Below are positions 1 through 12,583 of a stretch of 64,000 nt of DNA, in pieces. A program made the position numbers and the translations under genes. The notes under the pieces are model-generated. The model did not search any database. It was not told where the DNA came from and was given only the letters and a program-made list of their open reading frames with translations. Numbering within the stretch: the first letter of the stretch is position 1; the number at the start of each line of letters is the position of its first letter. The stretch comes from Gnetum montanum (taxonomy: Eukaryota > Streptophyta > Gnetopsida > Gnetales > Gnetaceae), in NCBI GenBank assembly GCA_015680685.1, contig MNCI01010007.1, forward strand, positions 157,558 through 221,557, given 5' to 3'.

Positions 1-1500
1 TAACAAATATAGGTGTAAGGCTAAATACCTTGAGCCCTATCTAGACTTAGCTAAACATTTAGTTTCTCAATTTGATAAATATTTACTTACACATATCTAT
101 TTCTTGGAAAACATGCTTGCTAATGTTCTAACTATGTTTTCTCTTCTTGCAAACTCCATTTTCCTTAAGGATCATTTAACTCACTTAACATAAGACACAT
201 CAATAACTCTCATAGATAAAAAATGTGTAGGGTTAGTTAATGTAGAATAAGATGAACAATACCAAGACATTATACAATACTTACAAATTGGAGAAACTAT
301 TGAACATTTATCATCATTACAAAATGATGCTATATGTAAATGATCTAAGCATTTTAATATTCTTGAGCCACTATTTTATGTCACACTTCTACATCAAGTG
401 TTCTTCTATGTTTTCTAAGTCATGACAAAGCTCAAACAGTTCTAGAAAAAAGTTCACTCAAGTGTATGTGATGGTCACTTAGGCTCACAATCTCTTATAT
501 CATGTATTATTTCACTCAATTATTAGTATCCTACAATGTCTAAGGACATATACATAATAGTTCATGTTTTCAATGCATGTCAACATCATACTCTACTTAT
601 TTATGTTTCATCACAAGGGCTTAGAACTTCTAAAATCATGTCTCTCTCCTAGAAATTGGGGATAAATCTCATATGTTTCATTAATTCTTCCTCTTCTACT
701 ACTCACCAAATTATCCTAATGACTGTAGAGTATTTTACCAAGTGGATTAAATCTATTCCCTTGAAATTTATAGCCTCTAAGTACATCTATCATTTCATTT
801 TGAATCACATAATCATCTACTTTAGTATTTCCCTCTACATTATCAATAATAATAAACCTCAATTCAAGAGCAAAGAACTTATCAAATTTTATAAGAAATA
901 CCAAATCACCCAATCACTCTCATCATCACATTATCCTCAATCCAATGGTCAAGCTAAGTTCACTAATAAATTCCTCATCTATTTGCTTAAAACCATGGTT
1001 GACAAATGCCAATGCAATTGGAATACCTAGTTATTCCATACCCTTTAGGTCTATTGAACCATCTTCAAAACTACACCTTACTAAACCTCTTTTAGACTTA
1101 CCTACAAGTTGGAAGCTATGTTATGATTGGAGCTATATCTGTCTTTACTTCAAGCAAGCTTGAACAATTGGATGATAAATAAGGAGAGTTACAATATGTG
1201 TCATGTTGAACTTAATATCCTAGAAGATAACTACAAGCAAATAGCTATCAATATTCAAAACCATCAAGAGGCTATGCACCGTCACTATGACAAGCATGTC
1301 AAACTAAGAAAAATCAAGATAGGTGATCTTATTCTAAGGCATTTTCCTAATGCCAAAACTTACAAGTTTTCCCTAAACTAGGAAGGTCCTTTCATCATTC
1401 TCAAAAATCTTAACAATGAAGCATACTATTTGGTAAATTCAAACCAAAATCAATAACTAGATCCTATGAAACAAACATACCTTAAATAGTACTACATTTA
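1..1500 (+). pseudogene. Tat-like Ty3/gypsy pol fragment (RNase H end + integrase)
   Basis: This is the 3' end of a retrotransposon polyprotein, cut by the window edge. The first ~150 bases read like the end of an RNase H domain (LVSQFDKY, then a VLTMFSLLANS tail where DALATLASL is usual). The integrase core lies at 650-1030 with VEYFTKW and SHYPQSNGQAKFTNK. The C-terminal domain lies at 1127-1400 with HYDKHVKLRK, KIGDLILR and EGPFII, and ends with a K-YY motif near 1495. By comparison with the family, all three catalytic acids are replaced: GIN for the first D, NNK for the DNG, and GQAK for GQAE. The W of NWEGP is a TAG stop at 1379-1381. At least one frameshift separates core and C-terminus. 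The block is a dead copy. Its LTR was not found downstream. Tat lineage is inferred from the style of the C-terminus. Confidence 0.8.
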
Positions 1501-1597
1501 AAAAAAGAGAGAAAAAAAGAAAAAAATTATCATCAAGTTTTCTCTAACCCTCATCTCCTACTTTATCTATATCTTATTACATTGTTTTCAATCTCGT

Positions 1598-1600
<3 letters not shown>

Positions 1601-1658
<58 letters not shown>

Positions 1659-1692
1659 TCTTTNTCTCTCTCTCTCTCTCTCTCTCTCTCTA
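1601..1692. repeat. (CT)n microsatellite with a single N
   Basis: About 90 bases of almost pure CT dinucleotide, interrupted by a short CCTCTTT break and one undetermined base at 1664. True length is uncertain because the N lies inside the repeat. Confidence 0.97.
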
Positions 1693-4600
1693 TTTTCTAC
1701 TATTTCTTTCCCATCTCCCCCATGCAATTTCATATATCTTTCCTAATCTTTACCTATCCCATTATACTAATATCACTTCTTACAACACATTATAGTGAGA
1801 ACATTTATCTACAATCTATCTCATGCAAAAAGCAATGAGTGTTTTATCATTTTTACTTTATGTAAGGATGTGTTGAATTTGAGTGGAAGAAGAAGAGAAT
1901 TTATCAATATATATCTTGTCAATTATTAACATCATTAGAGTGTTGGATCTAGCTATGTCTCACTTATGTGCCATAAAATCTCATCTTGGTATATAAATGA
2001 TCTCCCTCATTTCTTCCCACATTTTATTATTTTCTCATTTTTGCAACTTTACATATGATCTTCCCTCTCATATTTCTTCACCCTTTCTCTAACTCCCCTT
2101 CCTATATCATTTTCTTTACACTTATCAACACAATAATAAGTATTAGGTAATTTTATTCTATTCTAGTGAGGGCATATTTAAAGCTTGATTGAGATAGTGT
2201 CTGAACATCATCAATGATATCCTTTCAATCATTTTGTGTATGATCTAGTCGTGCCCCCCTTTTATGGCATAGCACCATCCCCATGATTGGTGTATCAATA
2301 ATGTTCTAATATTCTATATCTCTCCTACTTCTTTCTTTCCAATTTTCTCTTGCAAGTACATCAATTCATTTATTTTTTCTCTTCTTAATGGATCCTCATC
2401 TAGCACCTCAACAACATACATCAAGAGGAGATAACATTGTATCCAATTTTTCAATTTCATAATGACTAAGTCAAGTGTGGTTGTGACATTATTCCACTTG
2501 AATTTGAACATAAAAATCCTCCAAAATAGTAATATAAGACACATTTCTAGCTCCATGAGGCCTTTAGGAATCATTTTGGCTCATAACCTATCATGTGATC
2601 TCCACGTCTATGATTCCAAAAAGTTTGGAAAATAAAGAATTTTCTAAGTATTGGAGGTAATATTGACACAACATCAACATCACTCCTAGACCATTACTCC
2701 GATGTAAGCTATATTCTTAGATGGCCCTATCTACTTCACCTTTGACAAAACTACATTTTGGTCTCTATTTTGATCCTATAGGACCCCAAACAACTTGTTC
2801 ACAATACTTTCAACATGAAAGCATCAAATTTTAGCATTTTGATACAATGACCTCAAGAACCCAAGATAAGAATTTTTCTAAGTGTTGCTTGATGGTAGCA
2901 TAGTCTTTAACATCTCACTATGCATCTCATCTGTATTTTGACTCAAACCTTGGCTTCTTAAACTCTCAAGTAACAAATAAGCATCATTTTTGACACTTCA
3001 AATAATGATTTTGATAGTTTTAAAGGCAATCTAAGAAATCAATATTTTTATAGAATTTGTAGGTGACATTGACACTAATGTTAGTTTAACCATGTCTATG
3101 TTAGTATCCTCATCAAGTTATCAAGTTTAATAGTCAATACTATTTCATTGGTCCATAATCTCCTTTAGGTCTCGCAAACATCATCATGGCTCATTTCAAT
3201 GTCATTTTTTGCATCTTGAAGGCTAAAGATGGAGACTTAAAAAATGCACTTAACTAACACTAACACTAATATTAGCACTCTTGGGACCTTCACACTACTA
3301 TCATTAACCTTCTTAATCAACATCAGACATCAACCCTTAGATTCATGAGCTCATAAGCAACATCATGGCATGATTTGATATCAATTCAGGCATGAAAGAA
3401 GGTCCTAGAGGCTTGGAACTATAAACTAGATAAAGTTAGGAAAACTTTTCTAACTCTTAATAATATTAACACCAATATCAACTTCAAATTAAATGTCACC
3501 TATCTCAAGTCTAGCATCATATATTAGCACTAATGTCAACATCACCTATCTCATGCCTAACATCACCTAGTCTACATGGTCAAGCTTACCAAAAATAAAA
3601 TCAAAACAAACTTCAAGTAAACTATAATTTACTCTAGGGTCAAATTAGAAACCCTAATACTATAAATATTGGTTCAAACCCCATATTGTTTGGTTGGTTT
3701 TCTTAGGATCTAGAGCACTTTTAAAGATTTTAGAAGATCAAGAGCATGAGTAGCAAACATCCTAGCATCTCTTGTGTGCTCCACGATCATCATAGCTCTT
3801 CTTGAATCTAATACTAATGTTGATGCAACATCAATGTTAGTCAATCATCTCTCACATCAAGATCCCATACCTACCATTTTTCTCTACATTAGCATCCATC
3901 TACAAAGATAGAATTTTTTCAGCTCAAGTGTCATTCCCAAGGCACTTAGTTACAATAGTCCTATTTTGACTGAAAATTGATTCTAGATAGTATCTATAAC
4001 TTCTCCATCCATACACCTATCCTCCAAATATCCACCTTCACTCTTCAAACCCAAATTTCTTCCACAACTTGAGTTCTTATCAGCAATTTATTTTACTTAC
4101 ATTTTTCACCAACACTTGTAGTTTGGCCCTCCATAGGAGGTGAATGCTTCTTTTTTAGCAATAAGGCATTTTTCTTTCTTTAGGAATGGAATCAAAACCA
4201 TTTTTCCTCAATTATGGCTTTCTATATTTTAATATTTTATGTTCTTTTACTATTTTTTTATACTTAGATTCTATTTCATCACTCATAGTTTAGTCTATAC
4301 TTAGTTTAATTTTCAACAATAAATACTTAGAAAATTTTAAAATTCAAATCCAACATTTCTATCATTTTCCTTCATTCTTTCTTGATGTGTGTTAGGCTAA
4401 GTCTACACACAATTAGAGATTTATGCCTTGTCATATCATAATTGGTGACTTATCAAAGATTATATTAAACCAAAGACTATTTGTGCCTACAAGTTAAATA
4501 TTTTAACACTTAATTCATGGAGGTATTCTTGTGAGATTGAGAAAGAACAATTTCACATCAACACCTCTAAATGAAATATAAGGAAATCAAGTGTACTACT

Positions 4601-5212
4601 CATTGAGACAATTTTAACAGAACTAATTTCGTCTCAATCATACTTATAGTTTTGGAGATATCAAGGTTTTAGTTTCTTGAAAAGCATGTGGTAAAGTAAA
4701 TTAAAATTGAAAATTTTCTAAAGTTAAAAATGAATTACATTTAGAAAAATTAGAGGTGGAAATTGAACTCATGAAATCCATGTCATAAAGTCAAACTTCT
4801 TGGAAAAATTAAAATTTAAGATGTTTTGACAAAATGATACTTCTTGAAGTAATAAATATGATTATATATTGATTTTCCTAGTAAAAATAACATTGCTTTA
4901 GTTTACTTTATTAAATATTATAGGTCATTAGTGCCTATAATATTGAATCGAAGCATTTAATAATATATAAAAGGATGTTAATTCAAACTTAACATAATAA
5001 TTAATAATATAAATGTAATGGTTGATGGATATAATTGCTTGCAGTTATTTTTTAATTAAAAAATGCATTAACAAATGTAATTTCATATTTTTGAAAATGT
5101 GATAGAAGAACCTTATGGTTAAAATTATAAAATAAAAATAATTACTCTTCTTGAGATTCATTACCTTGTGCTTTTAAATTAATGTCTTTATTTTCATTTT
5201 TGCCCTAGCTAC
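1693..5212. other. AT-rich intergenic sequence, no gene seen
   Basis: About 3.5 kb of AT-rich sequence with no open frame longer than ~86 codons and no recognisable protein motif. Between about 3080 and 3870 words such as ACACTAATGTTAG, CACTAATATTAG and AACATCAACATC recur irregularly, so part may be an eroded simple repeat. No LTR ends, target duplications or RNA genes were found. Confidence 0.6.
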
Positions 5213-5830
5213 TACCATGCTCTACTCTCTACCACCATGCATTGCTTCCTATTGCTACTACTATGCTTTGCTCCTTGATATGTTCTTTGCCACCACCACT
5301 AAACTCCACTTTGCTACCTACCACTACCACTTTGTTCTTTGCTTTCACTCTACTTTGTTCTCCACTACCATCACTGATGTGCTCTAATCTTGACTATCGT
5401 AGTGCTATACTCTCCATCAAGCTCTATTCCCCCCTACCAGCATCATGCTCTACTCTCTACCAATCTCTATTCTCTGCTACCATTGTCATGCTTTACTTTA
5501 TTACCTACTACTACCACTTTACTCTCTACTTCCCCTACAATCTATTCTCAGCCATCACCATGGTCATGTTCTTCCTACCACCATGCTCTACCTTCCATCA
5601 AACTCTATTCTCTAATGTCATTGTCAAGCTATGTTTTGTTGCCTACCACTACCTCTTTGCTCTTTGCTTCCATCATGTTCTATTCTCCAAAACCATGGCC
5701 ACTGTACTCTATCCTCTACTACTATTGTGTTCATTTCTCCATCAAGCTTTTTTTTCTACCACCACCATGCTCTACTCTTTTCTATCATTTCACTTCCAAC
5801 TTTCATCATCATCATGGCTACATTATTTCT
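5213..5830. repeat. Degenerate CT/CA-rich tandem repeat, ~138-bp period
   Basis: The stretch is built from related words (CTACCACCATGCTCTACT, CTCTATTCTC, ACCTACYACTACC). CTCTATTCTCT recurs at 5465 and 5603, and ACCTACTACTACC at 5502 is matched at 5640, both about 138 bases apart. Each 138-bp unit holds two looser ~70-bp halves. A + strand frame of 207 codons (5242-5865) is open only because the repeat lacks stop codons on that strand. It is Leu/Ser/Thr/His rich, has overlapping open frames in the other + phases, and is not called as a gene. Confidence 0.7.
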
Positions 5831-7788
5831 CATGTACTTTTTATTCATATTTCAAATACACTTAAATAATATTTTTAAATTTAGCTATGTAATAAAAATG
5901 ATTATTTAAATTTTTATAGTGTTTTCAAAAGTATGTGGCAAACCTTTTTTTCAAATGTGTTTCACTTGATCAATTTTGATTCATTTGATTAATTTTTTTT
6001 TAGTTGGTGTAAAGTAAATTTTTAATGAAACCTTGAAAATAGAAGGTTAAAGACTACCTAGTAAAGTAGATATATTTGAACACATAATCTTACATGAACT
6101 TGATAATATTAAGCAAATTGATAATGTTCCCATATAAGGTTAGATGAGAGAAAAGATAGCTTTGATAAGATATGCTTGATGTATTATATGAAAATATTCA
6201 TTTGGTTTTAGAAGGATGCATTTTGGTACTTCTTATATGGGCTGCCAAAAAAAATATATAGAAATTAACATTGATTTGATTTGGAATCATGAATAATTAC
6301 AACCTAGTATATAGTCTTGAATTTACAGAGTTCTACACATGGATATATGTGCTCAAAGATATAAAGACACTAAACTTTTTTTGACATCCATTGAAATCCT
6401 CTAGAATCATGAATCTACATGGATAAGAAGTTCTTAAAGGTTTTTTGGAATTGAAATTTTTAATTACACCCATTAAGTCCTTCTTAGATCTATCTATCAA
6501 AATAGAATACATGTGCTCACTCTAACTAAAATTTTTCCTTACATATGAAACCCAATTGAATAGGTTTTTTAGTTATAAATGTTAGACCCTTTTTAATATG
6601 ATTTTTACTTACATCCATTGAGATCCTCTTGGATGTATCATCCAATTTGAAGGTTCCTTATAGTTTCATTGTTTTATAATTCTACATAGATCATTTACTT
6701 TTCAAAATTTCTTACCAGTATAACAATGTAATTCTGTTATACTGCAAATTTTCAAACTATCCTATCTTGAAAATTTTGTACATCGTACACAAGTAGAAAC
6801 ATATTTAGTGTTGTTAAAGCACGAATTTTTTTTCTTTTTATTATTTGAGATACCTTCATTTCATCATTAAGGAATAAAAATATATTTAATGCTTCTATGT
6901 TCTAATTATAATTTTTTTCCTATTCCTCAATAGGCATGTGCTCTTTTTTTAATACCTATTTTGAAAGATAGTATTTTGTTGTAAACACAATACTGGTAAC
7001 AATTTTCCCCTCACATCCTTTTTTTTTCAATATTTACATCTTGTAAAATGTATCATGTTATTGATTCCATTCCCCCTAATGTCAAATTCAACCAGCTTAT
7101 ACCACAAAAAATGCTATCCAAAAGATCTAGAGTCACATGCAACTAAACAAAACCATTTCAAAACCTAAACTAATAAACACAATCCCTATTTTAAAATGGA
7201 TTTTGTAACACTTGTTTGTTGTACTTCCTTGATAGTATATTACATAGGTTTTTTCAATGATTAGCTATTATAAGACACAATCTTTTGTAATTTATAAATC
7301 TAGATTTTACAATCTTTTTTCTAGAATTATGATAAAGTCTCAAATTCTTAATACCCTTAACCAAATTATTTATATATAATGTAACCTCCATGATCATGCA
7401 AGTTGTGAATTTTTTCGATTTCCATGATAAGCCATGAATTGGAAACAAAACAAATAATCTAGCCATGAACGTAACAAAGATTCAAACAATAGAATCCTAT
7501 CCCTATGAAGTTGCTTCGCTATCATTTTCTATGTTTGATTATGAGTAGGTAATACACATCTATAGAGGTTAATATTTTCTCTCTTTTTATTTTATAATCC
7601 CAAAAGTTATCAAGAAATTGATATAATCTAATGTCAAAGTCTACTGCAAAACTACATGCTCTTACAAGTTTGTGGTTTGTCGACAAAGTTAATGATGTAA
7701 CATTATATCATTGTTAGCTAATGTATCTAACTTTGCAAATGTGGTTTGCTTTTTTACATTATTCTATATCCTTAAAATAAAAAATATA
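5831..7788. other. AT-rich intergenic sequence, no gene seen
   Basis: Nearly 2 kb of strongly AT-rich sequence with poly-T tracts. The longest open frame is about 70 codons and shows no family motif. No repeat or mobile element boundary was recognised. Confidence 0.6.
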
Positions 7789-8105
7789 ACCCCCACACTT
7801 GTGCAAGTATTTCTTCCCTACTACTATAATTTTTCTTAGCTCACCATAACTCTAATGTCTTAGAGACCCCCCATACCCATGCATGTGTACCTGCCCCACT
7901 ATCATCATGCTTTAGCATATCAAAAATCTATTTTTCTCACATCCCCCACACCCCATGCATGTCATCCTTCCCTACTAATATAATGTTCCTTAGCTCACTA
8001 TAACTCTAAGATCAAAAAGATCCCTACACTTGTGCATGTCTACCTACCCCACTATCATCATGCCTTAGCATATTATCCTAGTAACCCCCATACCTATGCA
8101 TGTTA
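7789..8105. repeat. Minisatellite array, left segment (~77-bp unit, ~154-bp dimer)
   Basis: Units carry the core CCCATGCATGTCTACC, then CTACTACCATCATGCCTTAGC. The GCATGT word falls at 7881, 7957 and 8034, spaced 76-77 bases. Alternate units differ: one kind has TTAGCATATCAAAAATCTATT and the other TTAGCTCACCATAACTCTAA. The higher-order period is therefore ~154 bases (TTAGCTCAC at 7836 and 7990). The segment ends at the TGTTA target duplication of the solo LTR that follows. Confidence 0.9.
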
Positions 8106-9184
8106 TGTGGATCATTGAACTAAGAAGGCGGGGATGAATAAGTTCCCTAAATTCAAATTCTTTGAATAAAGCACACACACCAAATTTAACATGGTTCCCA
8201 AACTTAGATATTCCACACTTAGAGGATATATTTCAAGCACACCTCCAAACTTTGTTGCTCTCAAATGTGGTTTGAAGGGTACCACACCATGTATGATCTC
8301 TAAGCCCCGCTTTGGAGTGATGTGATGCTACATGAACCACTCAACCCTATAAGGTCCCATTAGGCTTAGAATGTGGTTACTAGGCTTCCACAACTATTAC
8401 AATCTTGAGCTCTACTCTGGAGTGTTGTGTTGCAACACCAACCACTCAATCTTGTAGGATCTTGACAAGCTTAAGTAAGATGCCTTCCTAAAAGAAGTAC
8501 ATCAACCCCATAGGGCAATAAGAGAGAACAAAAATTACAAGGAATGAATGCAACTTAGTTTGCTGATCCTTGTACTTTGAGGTATAGCACACTATACAAT
8601 GGACAAAAGATAATACAATGATGAGCAACAATGATTGACAATTGATTACACAATTATAGTACAAGAGCTTTCACTTTTCCCAATGAGAATGATGTCTTCT
8701 TATCATCACCATGTTTGAAAATCCATCTTGGAACTCATGCAATGGCTAACTAAGGTAGCTAAGAATCATGGAAGACATCTTCTTCATGCCTGAGACATCT
8801 TTCTATATTTGCTTGAGACATCTTCTAGGAAGACATATTTTTCTGGTAAAAGATGTCTATCTGAAACTGGCCTGCATTCTTTGAAGATGTCTTTGTCTGG
8901 GAAAAGACATCTTTGCCTAATGAAAGACATCTACTATTTCTTGGAGATGTCTTTGTTTATGCATCCTTCAATTTTTCCAAGATGTCTACTATTTCTTAGA
9001 GACATATTTCTTCACCTTCCTTTACATGATGAATTCTTTGTTCCTTGTTCATAACCTTGAACTTCCGCAAACCTGCTTGTCTTGATCCAAGTTTTTTTGT
9101 CCTACATACACAATAATCACACACATATACAAACACCCTTGTCTTCCATTTTTCTTAACATTTTGACATACCAAAAGGTCCACA
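8106..9184. mobile_element. Solo LTR of an unclassified LTR retrotransposon, TSD TGTTA
   Basis: The 1079-bp insert interrupts the minisatellite. It starts TGTGGATC and ends GGTCCACA, so it has the TG...CA ends of an LTR with short inverted termini (TGTGGA/TCCACA). It is flanked by a perfect 5-bp duplication, TGTTA at 8101-8105 and 9185-9189. No internal domain, primer site or second LTR is present, as expected for a solo LTR left by recombination. Orientation is unknown. It does not resemble the other LTRs in the window, so gypsy versus copia cannot be decided. Confidence 0.87.
8774..8986. repeat. Cluster of GACATCT / AGATGTC motifs inside the solo LTR
   Basis: Nine exact copies of a 7-bp word lie in ~213 bases, five as GACATCT (8774, 8794, 8817, 8906, 8926) and four as its complement AGATGTC (8851, 8885, 8945, 8980). 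Two further near copies (GACATAT) lie at 8832 and 9001. Many are extended to AGACATCTT or AAGATGTCT. Opposed copies can pair to form hairpins or act as repeated binding sites. Confidence 0.85.
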
Positions 9185-10572
9185 TGTTACCCTTCGCTAC
9201 TACTACTACACCCTAGCTCACCATAACTCTAATGTCCCAAAGACTCACATGTCCATGCATGTCTACCTGTCCTACTACCACCTTACCATATCATATTAAA
9301 AATATATTCTCCTTGTATCTCCTATGTGCATGGATTTCATCCTTTCCTACTACTATAATGTGTATTAGCTCACCAAAACTCTCATGTCCTAGAGATCCCC
9401 ATGTTTATGCATGTCTTCCTATGAAGTACTCTTGTTGCTTAGCTAACCATTTCTTAGTTTTCCTATCAATCCCCACCTTCGTGCATTTCTTCCTATCCTA
9501 CTACCATCATGCCTTAACATATCAAAAATTTATTCACCTTGCATCCTCCATGTCTATGTCTGTCATCCTTATTTTCTACTCTAATGTGCCTTAACTTACC
9601 ATAAATCTAATGTCGTAGATACCCCCAAGCCATGCATGTCTACATCCCTGGCTACCATTGGGTCTTAGGATATTAGAAATCTATTCTCCTCACATCCTTC
9701 ATTTTCATGCATGTTACCTTTATCCACTACTATAATGTATCTTAGCTCATTAAAATAATCTTGTTTCAAATACTTTCATGTCTGTGCATGTCTACCTACC
9801 CAACTATCATCATGCCTTAGCATATTAAAAATTTGTTATCCTAGAAATCCCCACATCCATGCATGTCTTCCTACCAAATACTCTTGTGCCTTGGCTAACC
9901 ATATCTTGACTATCCTATCAACCCCCATCTCCATGTATTTATGCCTACCTTCATCATGTCTTAGCATCTTGGAAATCTATTCTCATTGCATCTCCCATGC
10001 TCATGCATGTCTTCCTTTTCTACTACTACAATGTTCATTAGATTATCATAACTTTGATGTCCTAGAAACCTTCACACATGTGCATGTTTATTTCCTCAGC
10101 TACCATCATGTCTTAGCATGTCAAAAATTTATTCTTCTTCCATCTCCCACATTCATGCATGTCATCCTTCTTGGCTACTACAATGAAACTTAGCTCACAA
10201 GGACATGTATGTCCTAGAGACCCCCATGCCCATGCATCTCTACTTGCCCAACTACCATCATGCCTTAGCATATCAAAAATTTGTTGTTCTCACATCTTCC
10301 ATGCCCATGCATTTCTTCCTTTCCTACTACTACAATGTGCCTCAACTCATCATAACTCTAATATCCTAGAGACATCACCACCTATGTATGTTTTCCTTCT
10401 TGACTACTAGTGTATCTTAGCATATTAAAAATCTATTCACCTGATATCCTCTATACTTATGCATGTCTTCCTTCCGTGCTAGTATAATGTGTCTTATCTC
10501 ACCATGACTCTGATGTCCCAAAGACTCCCACAATTGTGCCTGTCTACCTACAAGGCTACCATCATGCCTTAG
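9185..10572. repeat. Minisatellite array, middle segment
   Basis: This continues the ~77-bp/154-bp array after the first solo LTR, starting with the TGTTA duplicate. Diverged units with CATGCATGTC, CTACTAC.ATCATG and TTAGCATAT.AAAAATCTATT run through to 10572. A variant unit around 9421-9470 and 9878-9925 (CAAATACTCTTGTGCCTTGGCTAACCAT) recurs about 455 bases apart, which suggests a longer higher-order unit. Short open frames here translate the repeat and are not genes. Confidence 0.88.
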
Positions 10573-11243
10573 TGTCACGTTTGAAAAATTCGGTGGTTGG
10601 AACACTATGAGGTTGTCAAGTGCACAGCCTAACCCCAAGTCCACCGAAGGGTTGTGCTAGAAAGGATGGAAATGGGGTGCCCTGAATAGTCTAGTCGATC
10701 AGTCAAGGACTTACGTGGTGTCCAATAATCATTTGCAAATAATTATTTTAAAGCATCATGCGTAGGAGTTGGAATAAGTAGGAATGCAACATGCATAATA
10801 GCGAGAGAATATGAACGTGAGTGTATCATGACAATAGAAAGAAATAGGTACACTAATAGTTTAAAATACATGTTGTAGAAAAAGAATGAAAAGAGAGTGC
10901 AAGTGAGGAAATGCACTGCCCCAAAATTGGGGGATGTAGCTTTTGATTAAATGATGTGTACAATTGGCATGCAACATAAACAGAAACAGCTGGGCAACAA
11001 GGCAATATGGTCACAGTTTCTGGGGTGCTGTAGATGTAATGCCGGTAGACACAAAGGAGCAGATGCTTGTTGGGATGAAAGTTGCTACGTTGTGCATGTG
11101 CAGATGTCATGCTCAAGTGTTGGAGTGGAACAAGGATTTGGAAGGCTCTAATGTTGGGATTTTCCACTTATCAACCTTTCACCCGCCACTCTTCTACCAA
11201 GGCCAACTATAAAAGCCAACCCTTAGAATGTCGATTATTGGGG

Positions 11244-11252
11244 TATTTATAG
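11244..11252 (-). promoter_or_regulatory. TATA box of the solo LTR
   Basis: CTATAAATA on the - strand, inside CTATAAATACCCC, a context shared with the 5' LTR of element E at 32826-32839. The palindromic block lies upstream of it on that strand. Confidence 0.6.
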
Positions 11253-11689
11253 AGCCAGGGCTGGGGGGAGACATGGTTTGGACACCATGTGTCCTAGGTC
11301 CCACATAGCATGAACATGGATGTATCACGCTAATGTGCTATGCTCAAAATGTGGTGCTACACTCGATAGGATAGGAATAGGAACTAAAAATCTGCTAAAC
11401 TGTGACCATATTGCCCAAACTGCATGTGTCAAAATCTGAAGAACTACCATTTTTTTACAAAAATGCCTAGAACAAATGCAAATTGGAGCCTACACTCTGG
11501 GACTATGTCTCCCCTTCTCTTCTGAGTAGGATCAAGTGTAGGGACAACTTTGGGGATTAGTAGGGGGTGCAAAAAACAAAACAAATTGCTCACTTTGGCC
11601 TCTAGAGAGATGATGGAGTAGGAATGAAGGTCAATGATGAGCTTTGGGCATTTTTGGAAGGCATTCAGAGAAGTTTTCCAAGTTCTATG

Positions 11690-12430
11690 CTATCTATGAT
11701 GCCTAGCGTAACAAAGCATAGCATGAATGCTTAGAAAATTTTGCAGTTTTGGCCTACTACACTACATAGTGTATTAGAGAGTAGCACTCATTTTCAATGA
11801 ATTTTGTCAAAAAACTAAAGACATCACTTTGAGATTTAGCAAGGCAAGCAACTTTAGCAACTAGCAACTACATATTTCATGTTGAAAGAGCCTAATATCC
11901 CCTAGTTTCATTTTGGGAAACTTTTGACATTGGCACCTCTACTACGCTACACAGCGTAGCACAGCGTAACACCTAATTTTCAACAAATTTTAGCCCAACT
12001 CGCAATGCTTTGCCATGGGAACTTGAACATGCTCTGAGGATGAAGAAGGACAGGTAGCCTTGGAGGTCAAAGACTTGCCAAATGCACCTTCTATGTCTGG
12101 TTCAACACTTAGAAAATTTTAGCACTACATGGCCTGCTACGCTATCTATGCTGTCTAGCGTAGTGGAGCATAAAAGGTCCAAACATAGAAAATTTTCCAA
12201 ACTATTTTATCCAACCTAAACACTTTTGACAACTCCTAGCCTAGCATCAGGGTGGACTAGCAACTGAGACATGTGTCAAGTTTGGCAAGCTAGAGAGCGT
12301 AGCAAACTTGACAACTTGGAAGATAGAAAATTTGCTGAATTGTTTAGTCCATCCTCAGTGTCCCTTTTGTGCAAACTGGCCTTGAAAGTGGGTGCTACGC
12401 TGGCTGTGTTGAAGAGCGTAATAGACAAGC
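11690..12430. repeat. GCTACGC palindromes in U3 of the solo LTR
   Basis: Repeated short inverted motifs built on CTACGCTA / TAGCGTAG are spaced irregularly over ~740 bases: CCTAGCGTAACAAAGCATAG near 11701, CTACGCTACACAGCGTAG near 11941, CTACGCTATC...CTAGCGTAG near 12137-12162 and a weaker one near 12390. The same type of block fills the U3 of both LTRs of element E. Confidence 0.75.
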
Positions 12431-12583
12431 TTAGAAAAAGCTTTCTAGATGTTAGGACTTCCAGGGTGCCATGTTGTCTACGTGGCCCAATGTGAGACCA
12501 CACTTGGAGAAATTTTGCCTAGGTCTCAATGCTTAAACAAATCTGATGCTGAGTCATGAGAGCCCAAAATTAATGGTGTTTCA

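Larger units (their letters stand above)
10573..12583 (-). mobile_element. Solo LTR of the Tat-like element E family, TSD CTTAG
   Basis: The 2011-bp insert begins TGTCACG and ends GGTGTTTCA. It is flanked by CTTAG at 10568-10572 and 12584-12588, inside a minisatellite unit that resumes exactly (CTTAGCATATCAAAAATC). It is related to the LTRs of element E: GATGGAAATGGGG, CCCTGAATAGTCTAGTCGAT and GGACTTA near the low end, ATTGGGGTATTTATAG at 11237-11252, GGTTTGGACACCATG just beyond, and the same GCTACGC palindromes. On the - strand it reads U3, TATA, R/U5. No internal sequence remains. It is a diverged subfamily, longer than either LTR of E. Confidence 0.92.

Noticed and set aside
5242-5865. 207-codon open frame on +
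   Set aside because: It translates a CT/CA-rich tandem repeat; overlapping frames are open in other phases and the peptide is Leu/Ser/Thr/His-rich without a domain.
9185-10572. Regular repeats considered as a CRISPR array
   Set aside because: Units are diverged, tandem without unique spacers, and the sequence is plant nuclear DNA.
10853-11212. Overlapping frames of 66-104 codons on both strands
   Set aside because: They lie inside the solo LTR, in leader-like sequence with no motif and no conservation of frame with the LTRs of element E.
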